64,000 bases of DNA. Source: DAHUYF01 sp963789275 (lineage in GTDB: Bacteria > Pseudomonadota > Alphaproteobacteria > ATCC43930 > CGMCC-115725). The translations under genes were made by a program, and so were the position numbers. The notes under the pieces were generated by a model. The model ran no database searches. It had not been told where the DNA came from and saw only the letters and a list, made by a program, of their open reading frames with translations. Each line of letters starts with the position of its first letter. The first letter of the stretch is position 1. Where the stretch lies: the NCBI GenBank assembly GCA_963789275.1, contig CAWBKF010000011.1, forward strand, positions 248,001 through 312,000, read 5' to 3'. Positions 38,930-47,245 of the stretch are shown here, one piece after another.

Positions 38930-39130
38930 TTGCGCGGCCGTTTGCAGGCGGACGTTCGATCAGCCATTGATTTCATCCAGGTTGCGCCTTTATTGTACCG
39001 CGTGCAGCCGGGCCAAGGAGGCGCTGCGCCGGGGCATCCTAAGCCTATTCACCTGGTCCATCCCTCCAAACTCCGACCCTGCGCTGGCGCCGGTTTCGAC
39101 AACCGACGGCTCAACAAGCAGTGGCACACG
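38930..39130. other. Left end of the island, before hsdS
   Basis: About 200 bases of lower G+C with no convincing gene. Frames are open into the hsdS reading frame, but no start with a good ribosome site is seen before 39131. It should contain the promoter of the four-gene operon; TTGCGCC at 38982 followed by A+T-rich sequence is a weak candidate. No integrase fragment or tRNA is recognisable here. Confidence 0.35.
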
Positions 39131-40877
39131 GTGGTTACGAAGGAAGGAAATCTGCCGGCTAGTTGGGTCCGCGCCCGCATAGCCGACGTTGGGGCTGTGC
39201 GGCTTGGCCGCCAGCGCTCGCCTGACAAGCAGAGCGGCCATTTCACGACTAAATACCTTCGTGCCGGAAACATAACCCCTGCTGGCCTCAATCTCGCCAA
39301 CATTCTCGAGATGGACTTTACCCCAGCCGAGCGCGCGACATTCACTCTCGTGGATGGAGACCTCGTCATCACCGAGGCTTCAGGCAGCGGGCCGCAGGTC
39401 GGGCGAGCCGCAATCTGGCGGAACGAGGGTCCCCGGATGCTGCTTCCAGAATACGGTTATTCGCTGGCGGCCGCACGCTGTCACGCCGGAATTTGGGTTG
39501 CTGACCCTGCGCTATCTAGCGAATTCGGGAGAGTTCGAAAGGATAGCGCGAGGCGTCGGCATCCAGCATCTAGGCGCGTCGCAATTCGCAGAAGTCACCA
39601 TTGCGCTCCCCCCAATGGCCGAGCAGTACCAAATCGCGGAGACGGTCGATAGAAGGCTGCACGACCTACGTCAAGCCGAAACGGCGCTCAAGTCCGCCCT
39701 CGACAGGATTGCCGCGCAGGACAAAGAGATCCTCTCCGCCGCAGCAACGGGTCATCTCGTGGAACCAGAAGCGGTCCTGGCCCCTCAGAAAGGTCGGTCG
39801 TACAAGTCTGGAAGCGAAGCTCTCGCTAGGGCACGGGCAGCCACAACAAGTGAATTCGACCTGTTCGCCGGTACCAGTGGCGAGGACGACGCCGAGCCCC
39901 TTCCACAATCGAATCCTCCGGGCTGGGCTTGGACGACGATCGGCCAAGCCGGCGAGGTCATGCTCGGCAAGATGCGCGAGCCACGTCGACACAAAGGGCC
40001 GAACATGCGGCCATATCTTCGTGTCGCCAATGTCTTCGAGGCGCGCATCGACGTAAGCGACGTTCACGAGATGCATTTTAGCGAGCAAGAGGCCGATATC
40101 TACGCCCTGCGATATGGCGATATTCTCCTGAATGAAGGGCAAAGTCCTGAGTTGGTCGGCAGACCGGCAATGTTCAAAAACGAGATATCGAACGCGTGTT
40201 TTCAGAACACCCTGTTGCGGTTCCGCGCTGGCGCCGCCGTCAACGCGGACTTCGCACTCATCGTGTTTCGGCACTATTTGCACGCTGGTGAGTTCAAAAA
40301 GGTCGCGCAGTGGTCGACTAACATTGCCCATCTATCCAAGGCCCGCTTTTCCATCCTCCCATTTCCCGTCCCGCCGCTCGTAGAGCAAGAGCGGATCGTT
40401 GCTGAGACACGCCGACGGCTGGAAGGTTCGGCCGCACAACGCGCTTCGGTCGAAGCGTCACTGGCCCGAATTCCGGAGATGACCAGCCAGCTCTTGGGAG
40501 CAGCCGTTGGCGGATCGCTCGTACGTCAGGACCCTACCGATGAGCCTGCCAGCGAGATGCTCGAGCGGCTTGGACCGGTGCCCCGTGATGTTCTTCCTAT
40601 GCCTCCGTCAGACGAGCCTCAAGAGACTGATATGGTGACAAACACTTCCTCAATAGACGTCGAGGATGCGCCGGTGCAGAAGCTCTCCGATGTCCTGCGT
40701 GCCGCAGGCCACGCTATGTCTCTCCCTGATCTTTGCTTTGCCGCAGGTTTCGATCGAAACGCTGTTGATGACATAGAACGATTCTACGTCGCTCTCCGTG
40801 CAGAGATGGGAACCTCCATTCGCGTATCGGAACCAGCGGATGAGAACGCCTTAGTAGAGGTGATCGATGCGGCTTGA
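39131..40877 (+). pseudogene. hsdS: Type I restriction-modification specificity subunit HsdS with C-terminal extension, one frameshift
   Basis: About 580 residues when joined. Two target-recognition domains are visible: the first starts LPASWVRARIADVGAVRLGR and ends in IALPPMAEQYQIAETVDRRL; the second starts WAWTTIGQAGEVMLGK and ends in FPVPPLVEQERIVAETRRRL. Each is followed by the long conserved helix. Roughly 80 residues after the second helix are extra and contain a likely helical domain (PVQKLSDVLRAAGHAMSLPD). An extra G near 39428, after AACGAG, breaks the first domain. Start is uncertain; GTG at 39131 is a guess. It overlaps the ATPase start by 11 bases. Directs HsdM to its DNA target. 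Confidence 0.85.
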
Positions 40878-42501
40878 TGAGATCACCATCGGCGAGTTCA
40901 AGAATCTTCGGGACATCTCTGTCGATTTCGATGAGGGCTCGCCCTACACGGTCCTTGTCGGAGAAAACGGCTCCGGCAAATCGAACCTGCTGGAAGCACT
41001 AACGATTATCTTTCGCAACCTCGACCTCGAATTAAAAGCGCATTTCGACTATGCTCTTAAGTACCGTTGTCGTGGGCGCGATGTCCGCATAGAGGCGAAG
41101 ACGGGCCAATATCCTCTATTCTGGTGGCGCAATATCGGCGATGCCGAGTACGTCGATCTCCCGCGTCGCCGATTCATGGATGTTGACGGAGAAGGGCCGC
41201 TTTATCGTCCCGCCTTCGTTTTTGGCTACTATTCGGGTCCGAGCGACCGCCTCTCGACGCTCTACGAAAAGCATCGCGAACGCTACTACGAAGAGATTAT
41301 CAAAGACCCATTGCGACGGAAAACCAAGGATCCGAATACGCTGCGACGTCTCTTCTACGCCGAGACGTTGCACGGCCAGTTTGCGCTGATCGCCTTCTTT
41401 ATGGCCCCCGGCGAAGACGCGGAGAGTGACCGCCAGTTTTTGCGCGAGCACCTGCAAATTGATGGCCTAGACAGTGTTCTTTTTGCGTTGAAACGCCCCC
41501 CATGGCGACGCAAGGGCGGCGATCCGCGCTTTTGGAATGCGGTGGGCGAGGTCCAACAGTTTCTGGATCGGTTATACGCCGACGCGCTTCTTCCGATCCG
41601 AATGGACCGACGTATGGCGATCGACCTCACCAAAAATCCTGAGGTCGAGAACCTTTACCTCTTCCTATCGGACGCCAGAGCCCTCGAGAGGGTATATCAG
41701 CTCTACGGAAACCAATATGCGTTCTTCACCGCTCTAGAGAGTACCCATCTGTCAAAGCTGCTCGGCGAGGTGCGCACGCGCGTTCGCATGACCGAAGCTG
41801 CAGGCGGCTCCGAAGTGACTTATCGTGATCTGAGCGAGGGCGAGCAGCAATTGCTGCTCGTTCTTGGCCTGCTGAAATTCACAGCGCGTGATGAAGCGCT
41901 GTTCCTTCTAGATGAGCCTGATACGCATCTCAATCCTGCCTGGAGCACGCAATACCTCGACTTTCTTAATCGATTTATGCGGGAGCGCGTCGGCAACTGC
42001 CACTTGGTCATGACGACCCATGATCCGCTTGTCTTCTCTCGACTGGAACGCCCCCAGGTGCGCATCTTCCGTAGGGATGCCGAGGGTAAAGCGATTGCCG
42101 AGGCGCCTTTGAATGATCCGCAGGGGATGGGCATCCAAGCGATCCTCGCCAGCGACCTTTTTCGCCTGCCGTCGGCCGGTCTCGATCCGGAGACCCAAGG
42201 CGATCTCACCCTCCAACGGCGGCTGGCGTTCAAACCGGCTCTCTCTCCCGACGAAGAAAGAGAACTCCATGAAGTCACGGATCGGCTCAACGCCAAAGGG
42301 TTCTGGAAGAACGATAGAGATCCGATCTATCAAATCTACCTGCAAAAATTTTTGCCACGATGGGTCAGTAGGGAGAAGGTCGAGTGGACCCAAGCTGGCG
42401 CCCTGAGTATCGCTCAAACACGCGAGCGCGAGGCTCTCGCGGCTGAAATTGCCGCGGAGGTCGCTGCAGAGCTGGCTGCGGAGAAGGGTGCTACCGAGTG
42501 A
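40867..42501 (+). CDS. AAA/ABC-type ATPase, restriction-system-associated, PtuA-like
   Basis: A 544-residue SMC/RecF-type ATPase: MRLDEITIGEFKNLRDISVD start, Walker A GENGSGKSNLLEAL (about 34-47), ABC signature DLSEGEQQLLLVLG (about 320), Walker B ALFLLDEPDTHLNP, and H-loop MTTHDPLVF. An insert of about 250 residues separates Walker A from the signature, and an Ala/Glu-rich helix ends the protein. This is the layout of PtuA of Septu systems and of ATPases found beside type I RM subunits. It is the only gene of the island without a frameshift. Overlaps hsdS by 11 bases and the HNH gene by four. Probable sensor/regulator of the nuclease. Confidence 0.88.
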   Translation: MRLDEITIGEFKNLRDISVDFDEGSPYTVLVGENGSGKSNLLEALTIIFRNLDLELKAHFDYALKYRCRGRDVRIEAKTGQYPLFWWRNIGDAEYVDLPRRRFMDVDGEGPLYRPAFVFGYYSGPSDRLSTLYEKHRERYYEEIIKDPLRRKTKDPNTLRRLFYAETLHGQFALIAFFMAPGEDAESDRQFLREHLQIDGLDSVLFALKRPPWRRKGGDPRFWNAVGEVQQFLDRLYADALLPIRMDRRMAIDLTKNPEVENLYLFLSDARALERVYQLYGNQYAFFTALESTHLSKLLGEVRTRVRMTEAAGGSEVTYRDLSEGEQQLLLVLGLLKFTARDEALFLLDEPDTHLNPAWSTQYLDFLNRFMRERVGNCHLVMTTHDPLVFSRLERPQVRIFRRDAEGKAIAEAPLNDPQGMGIQAILASDLFRLPSAGLDPETQGDLTLQRRLAFKPALSPDEERELHEVTDRLNAKGFWKNDRDPIYQIYLQKFLPRWVSREKVEWTQAGALSIAQTREREALAAEIAAEVAAELAAEKGATE

Positions 42502-43365
42502 GATTTATCGATTTGGACCTCCTTCTTGGACGTCCCGAAGCCCAACCATTGATTAATGCGGCCGAGGTGGCCCGGCTGGAGATCCTAGCGGCACCAATCG
42601 CGGCGGCGCGGAGGGCGTTGATTGCTGCCTATCGAGACAGATGGGTTGCCTTTCGGCCGCAACTCCAGGCCTTCTTTGGGACAAAGTGCTGGTACACGGA
42701 GTTCGCAGAATCATGGCACCGACGACGATATCGATCATTTCCGTCCGAAAGGGCGCATCTTTGATCGCCCGGGACATGGCGGCTATTGGTGGGAGGCCCT
42801 GAACTGGCGGAACTTCCGCCTGAGCTGTCATCGCGCGAATCGCCTGCGGCGCAACCCGGACACCGGAAAGACCCACGGGAAGGGCGACCATTTCCCGCTT
42901 CTTGCCGAGGCCGACCGTTGGATGAGACCGGCCGACATTTGCCGTGAACGACCGACGCTCCTTGATCCCATCGATCCGGCTGATCCGCCGATCTTGACCT
43001 TCGACACGGATGGACGCGTCGCGTTGTCGCCTTTCTACGCGGGTGATGCCGACGCTGCGAAGCGCGTCGATGACAGCCGCATCTACCTGCATCTCGACTG
43101 GCCCACTTTTGTGACCGACCGCCGCGATCTGTATGCCAACATTCTTTTGAAGGTAACCGAGGGCGACAACGCCGATCTCGCCCTAAAACGTGGCGACGCC
43201 AGCGCTCGTGTTTGGCTGAAATCCGTATCGCGGGACCTGATTCGGCTAACCAAGGACCACGCGATCTATTCGCGCGCCGCCGCCGCCTATGTTCTTCGAT
43301 TCCGCGATCGCGACTGGGTCAAGAGAAACGTCCTGCCCCACATTCCTGCGATGACACCGCCATGA
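42498..43365 (+). pseudogene. HNH endonuclease (PtuB-like), one frameshift
   Basis: About 288 residues when joined. The core reads FFGTKCWYTE, then after the shift GTDDDIDHFRPKGRI, WWEALNWRNFRLSCHRANRL, which is the DH...N...H arrangement of HNH nucleases paired with AAA ATPases (PtuB/TIGR02646-like, from memory). GTG start overlaps the ATPase stop by four bases; the stop overlaps the hsdM ATG by four. An extra T near 42702, after ACGGAG, separates the Cys motif from the catalytic core. Likely DNA-cutting effector of the system. Confidence 0.82.
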
Positions 43366-44824
43366 AAACGAGTGACGCCGCTCTAGCCTTGGTCCGAAAG
43401 CTCTGGCACTATTGCAATGTGTTGCGCGATGATGGTCTCTCATATCCAGACTATGTCGAGCAGCTAACATATCTGCTCTTTCTGAAGATGGCCGATGAAC
43501 AAGAGGGAGGGCCTGTCCCGGAGGAGTTCGGCTGGAAGTGCTTCGTCGATCTGGAAGCCGTCGAAATGCACCGCCACTACGGGCGTGCCCTGGGTGCGCT
43601 AGGCGACCGCGGCGGGACGCTTGGGCTAATTTTCCGAAACGCAAAGAACAAGATCAACGATCCGGCAAAACTGAACTCCTTGTCGTTGACCTCATAGGCC
43701 AAACCGAATGGAGTGGGCTTTCCGCAGATGTCAAAGGCGACGCCTATGAGGGCTTGCTTGAAAAGAACGCCCGCGACACGAAGAGCGGAGCAGGCCAGTA
43801 TTTCACGCCGCGCCCCCTTATCGACGCGATCGTGGCCTGCGTCGGGGTCAAACCTGGGGAACTAATCTGTGATCCGGCATGCGGCACCGCGGGATTTCTC
43901 TTAGCCGCACACGATTATATCCGCATCCGGCACCCAAAATTGGGTGCCGCGAAGCGCGAGCATCTGCGCAAAAGCGCCCTCAGGGGCGTCGAACTGGTTC
44001 CGGAAGTTGCGCGTCTAGCGACCATGAACCTATTGCTTCACGGAATTTCCGGAGACACAGAAGACGAGTTGCCGATTGCGGTCGCTGACAGCTTGCGGAT
44101 ACCACCCGCCCAGCAAGTTGACGTTGTTCTCACCAATCCACCTTTCGGGGTGAAGAGCAGCATTACATATGCCACAAGGGATAAACGGATGGTTCGAAGT
44201 GTCGACGAGCTTACGATCGTGCGCCCAGATTTTTGGGTAGAAACCGCAAATAAGCAGCTTAATTTCGTCCAGCATATCGTGTCGCTGCTCAAGCCAGGCG
44301 GGCGGGCTGCCATAGTACTTCCGGACAACGTGCTGTTCGAGACAGGCGTAGCCGTCACGATTCGACGGAAACTCATGGAGACCTGCGACGTCCACACGAT
44401 ACTCCGCCTGCCGACAGGGTTGTTCTACGCGCAGGGCGTCAAATCCAACGTCATCTTCTTTGACAAGCTCAGGCCTCGGTGTATCCCAGCAGGTACATGC
44501 TGGGTCTACGATCTGCGCTCCGATAGCCGTTTCACGCTCAAGGCACGGCCCATTCAACCGTCCGATCTGGCCGAGTTCGTCAAGTTCTATTGTGCTGGCG
44601 ATCTTGGGGCACGCTCAAGCGTGCCGCGCTCGGCGCGATGGCGCGCATTCCAACACGACGAAATTATCCGGTCCGAGGGATGTCGGCTAGATATGCAATG
44701 GAACGCAGACGAATCCGTTCAGGCGGTAGCCAGCGTGTCCCGCCTGAACGACATCGCCGATCAAATAACCGCCGACCTCGAGCGCGCGCTCGCGCACATC
44801 TCGCGGGTCACGGGCCGAAAATAA
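43362..44824 (+). pseudogene. hsdM: Type I restriction-modification DNA methyltransferase subunit HsdM, one frameshift
   Basis: About 487 residues when joined. The N-terminal helical domain has LSYPDYVEQLTYLLFLKMAD; the methyltransferase domain has GQYFTPRPLIDAIV, the SAM motif LICDPACGTAGFLLAA and the catalytic NPPF in VVLTNPPFGVKSS, giving N6-adenine methylation. One base seems to be lost near 43672 (before TGAACTCC), where DPAKL should pass straight into ELLVVDLIGQTEW. ATGA overlap with the HNH stop. Unusually hsdM is the last gene and hsdS the first; no hsdR follows. Confidence 0.9.
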
Positions 44825-45026
44825 CACATCTAGATCAGGGGAAAACGTCCCCGCTGCGTCCGAGCCCTAAGCTCTCGGCCGACCCCGAATCTAGCTCGTC
44901 CGTAAGGGTGTCAGCGGTTGCGCAGCAATCGCGACAGCCACCCGCACGGTGCGGGCTCTCGCGGTTGCAAGAGCAACCGCTGCCGCCCGCCGGCGACGAC
45001 GCTTTGCGTCGCGCCTTTCACCCCAA

Positions 45027-45055
45027 CCCTTTCCGCCCCAATGGGGCGGAGAGGG
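45027..45055. repeat. Hairpin repeat, copy 3 (right flank of the island)
   Basis: CCCTTTCCGCCCC-AAT-GGGGCGGAGAGGG, a 13-bp stem with one T-G pair, 12 bases past the stop of the minus-strand decarboxylase gene. Probably a transcription terminator for that gene, and a near copy of 38726-38754. Confidence 0.6.
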
Positions 45056-45067
45056 AGTGAGTCCTCC

Positions 45068-45691
45068 TCACGGCTTCCCCAGCAAGGCCTGGCGGAAGCG
45101 CAGGCGCTCGAGCGCGGGGTCGAGGCTGCGCTTGTAGCTCGGCGGGTCCGTGGGCTTCACCCGCAGCAGCACGAAGGCGGTGCCGTTGCCCTCGCGGATG
45201 AGCCGCGCGCCGTCGGCGATCTCGGCCTCGCGCGTAATCGTGCGCGTGCGCTTGATGCCGGCGCCTTGCGCCATCTTCTCGAGGTCGACGCCGAGGCTGG
45301 TATGGCTCTTCTGATAGCCGGTCTCGCCGTAATGGCCGTTGTCGACGCAGACCAGCGAGAGGTTGTGCGGGTTGAGCACGGCAATGGTGGCGAGCGCACC
45401 GACATTCATCAGGAGCTCGCCATCGCCGGTGATCACCAGCACGCGCCGGTCGGGACGCGCCAGCGCGAGGCCGAGCCCCATCGTCGCCGCCGCCCCCATG
45501 GCACCGCCCAGCGTATAGGCGAAGGCCGCGTCCTTGGTGAGGAAGGCGATGTCGCGCGCGGTGCCGGCAAGGCCGGCGATGATCAGGAAATCCTCGTGCC
45601 GGCCGAGCAGCGCCGGTACCGCGTCCCGCCGGTCGAGCACGAACTCCGGCGCCAGCGCGCCTGCCATGCCCTGCGTGTCAGGTGTCGCCAT
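45068..45691 (-). CDS. Thiamine-diphosphate-dependent 2-oxoacid decarboxylase, beta subunit (sulfopyruvate/phosphonopyruvate decarboxylase-like)
   Basis: A 207-residue C-terminal half of a ThDP enzyme. The cofactor motif GDGELLMNVGALATIAVLNP ends in CVDNGHYGETG, and LGGAMGAAATMGLGLALARP precedes it. It works with the alpha subunit encoded just upstream (stop overlaps its ribosome site, GAGGAGCGGGCA). ComE and the C-terminal half of phosphonopyruvate decarboxylase are the closest relatives I can name. Its 3' end is the duplicated target next to the defence island, and the encoded C-terminus is intact (LLGKP). Substrate (sulfopyruvate, phosphonopyruvate or another 2-oxoacid) is open. Confidence 0.85.
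   Translation of the reverse strand: MATPDTQGMAGALAPEFVLDRRDAVPALLGRHEDFLIIAGLAGTARDIAFLTKDAAFAYTLGGAMGAAATMGLGLALARPDRRVLVITGDGELLMNVGALATIAVLNPHNLSLVCVDNGHYGETGYQKSHTSLGVDLEKMAQGAGIKRTRTITREAEIADGARLIREGNGTAFVLLRVKPTDPPSYKRSLDPALERLRFRQALLGKP
45070..45233. repeat. Right copy of the 164-bp direct repeat flanking the island
   Basis: This is the 3' part of the intact decarboxylase beta-subunit gene; it is repeated in the same orientation at 38766-38929. Together with the terminator hairpins outside it, the repeat marks both ends of the low-G+C island and would allow excision by recombination. Confidence 0.75.
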
Positions 45692-45701
45692 TGCCCGCTC
45701 C

Positions 45702-46220
45702 TCAAAACGCCTTGGCGCCGATCAGCTTCTGGGTCAGCAGCACCGCGACGGCATTGCCGGACTGGAACACCATGGTGAGCGCCGCGGTGACCGTCGGCGT
45801 CACCTCCTCCGGCCGCTCGACGCGCATGCAGATGACGCCCATCGCCTCCAGCACCGGCTCGACCGCCTGTCCCATCGGATATTGCCAGGGATTGCCCTCG
45901 CCGTAATCTCCGCGCATGCTGATCAGCGTCAGGAAGGGAAACCGCCCGCCCTTGATCAGCGACAGCATGTTGATGCAGTTGCCGACGCCGCTCGATTGCA
46001 TCAGCAGCACGCTGCGCGCGCCGCCGAGATCGGCGCCGGCAGCCAGCGCCACCCCCTCCTCCTCGGTGGTGAGCGCGATCGACTGCGCCGCGGGATCGGC
46101 GAGCGAGCGGTCGATCAGCACGCGATGGCCGGCATCCGGCACATAGGCGAATTGCGTCACGCGCTCGCGGCGCAACAGCTCGTAAAGCTCGTTCTGCCAG
46201 CTTGGCGGCGTCTCGGCCAT
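45702..46220 (-). CDS. Thiamine-diphosphate-dependent decarboxylase, alpha subunit
   Basis: A 172-residue N-terminal (PYR) half: VTQFAYVPDAGHRVLIDRSL, the conserved Glu in IALTTEEEGVALAAGADLGG, VLLMQSSGVGNCINMLSLI and LISMRGDYGEGNPWQ. This is the ComD-type subunit; the beta subunit follows ten bases later. ATG at 46220 is preferred to 46256 because homologues start near MAETPPSWQ, although the GGAGGAG site is rather far upstream. The two subunits form the active site at their interface. Confidence 0.85.
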   Translation of the reverse strand: MAETPPSWQNELYELLRRERVTQFAYVPDAGHRVLIDRSLADPAAQSIALTTEEEGVALAAGADLGGARSVLLMQSSGVGNCINMLSLIKGGRFPFLTLISMRGDYGEGNPWQYPMGQAVEPVLEAMGVICMRVERPEEVTPTVTAALTMVFQSGNAVAVLLTQKLIGAKAF

Positions 46221-46348
46221 GGCGCTTCTTCGCTCCTCCCCCGGCGATCGGTGCATTCGCGCTGTTTATAGCGGCCGCCCCAGCTATTATACATCGGCTT
46301 GGCGCCAAGGAGACCGGGCGATCCCTAAGAGCCAAGGGAGCTCTGATA

Positions 46349-46621
46349 ATGAAACCATTGCTGCGCATGCTGGCCATCGGCCTCGTCATCCTGCCCGCCG
46401 CCGCAGCCGAGGCGCGCGAGGTCAAGGAGTTCGACCTGGAAGACGCGGCGCAAAAGCACTGCCCGAAGGACGTCGTCGTCTGGTCCAACGTCAAGGGCGG
46501 CGGCATCTTCCATATCAAGGGAACGAAGCTCTACGGCCGCACCACCGATGGCGGCTATCTCTGCCGCAAGGAGGCGGAGGCCGCCGGTTGGAAGGAATAC
46601 GAGAACGACAAGAAGGAGTGA
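46349..46621 (+). CDS. Small secreted protein with a CxxD...YG...C motif
   Basis: A 90-residue protein. The first 22 residues (LLRMLAIGLVILPAAAAEA) are a signal peptide. The mature part has CPKDVVVWSNVKGGGIFHIK followed by GTKLYGRTTDGGYLCRKEAE, the short Cys-containing beta unit (similar to Ada-type/ComEA-linked metal-binding modules) often found in small periplasmic proteins. Two Cys may form a disulfide. AAGGGAG lies nine bases before the ATG. Convergent with the cupin gene. Function unknown. Confidence 0.7.
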   Translation: MKPLLRMLAIGLVILPAAAAEAREVKEFDLEDAAQKHCPKDVVVWSNVKGGGIFHIKGTKLYGRTTDGGYLCRKEAEAAGWKEYENDKKE

Positions 46622-46631
46622 TCGCGCCGCT

Positions 46632-47132
46632 TCACACGAGGTCGAAGGACCGCCGCTTCACCTTGTCCATGTTCATGCCTTCGATGCGCACAAGGCGCGT
46701 CGGTCCTGCGCGGCGCGGCGCGTGCAGATCGCCCTCGTTGTAGAGATGCGCCATGCCCGGCACGAGCGTGTAGGTCTTGACGTGCCGCACCTTGCCGGGG
46801 GTCGCGTCCTGCGCCGGCTCGACCAGGGCGAAGTCGCTCATCTCGGTCTCGCCCAGCGCTTGGCCGTAGATCGCCCAGGAGGGTCCGTGATCATGCGGCC
46901 GGCTCGCGCGGGCGCCGCCATAGACATGCGCCAGGATGCAGAATCCCAGCTCGGGATCCTCGTAGAGCACCTTGCGCTCGCCGGTCTCCTCGGTGAGATG
47001 CCGAGCGATGAACGCCTCGTCCTGCAGCACCTCCTGCACCAGCCGGCACACCTTCTGGCGCCCGCCGGTGCCGGGATCGGCCGCCAGCAGCCGGCGGCAC
47101 TCCGCCGCGAACCCTTCGATCGTGTAGCCCAT
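46632..47132 (-). CDS. Cupin-like protein (cysteine-dioxygenase fold)
   Basis: A 166-residue protein with a central cupin motif: FCILAHVYGGARASRPHDHGPSW holds the HxH metal ligands (segment longer in the protein; key residues H-D-H), followed by YGQALGETEM, and a later HLYNEGDLHAP His pair. The N-terminal part is helical. The fold suggests a metal-dependent dioxygenase or a ligand-binding protein. GAGGGAG precedes the ATG at 47132. Ten bases from the small secreted protein gene on the other strand. Substrate unknown. Confidence 0.7.
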   Translation of the reverse strand: MGYTIEGFAAECRRLLAADPGTGGRQKVCRLVQEVLQDEAFIARHLTEETGERKVLYEDPELGFCILAHVYGGARASRPHDHGPSWAIYGQALGETEMSDFALVEPAQDATPGKVRHVKTYTLVPGMAHLYNEGDLHAPRRAGPTRLVRIEGMNMDKVKRRSFDLV

Positions 47133-47245
47133 GACGCTCCCTCGTTGCTCGTGCCACGCCGGCGGCAACGATATCGTGGCGGCAGCAGCGAGGCAACGCG
47201 GCGGCGGGACGGGGCGTCGCGCCCGCTCCCGCCGCCCGGTCGCGC

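Noticed and set aside
38646..39130. CRISPR-like repeats near the defence island
   Set aside because: The hairpins are too few, unequally spaced and palindromic without spacers; no cas genes are present.
40867..43365. Retron (retron-linked PtuAB)
   Set aside because: No reverse transcriptase motif (YxDD) and no msr-msd-like structured region is visible next to the ATPase-HNH pair.
38930..44824. Classical type I restriction-modification system
   Set aside because: Only HsdM and HsdS are present; no HsdR helicase or DEAD-box motifs are found in any frame of the island.
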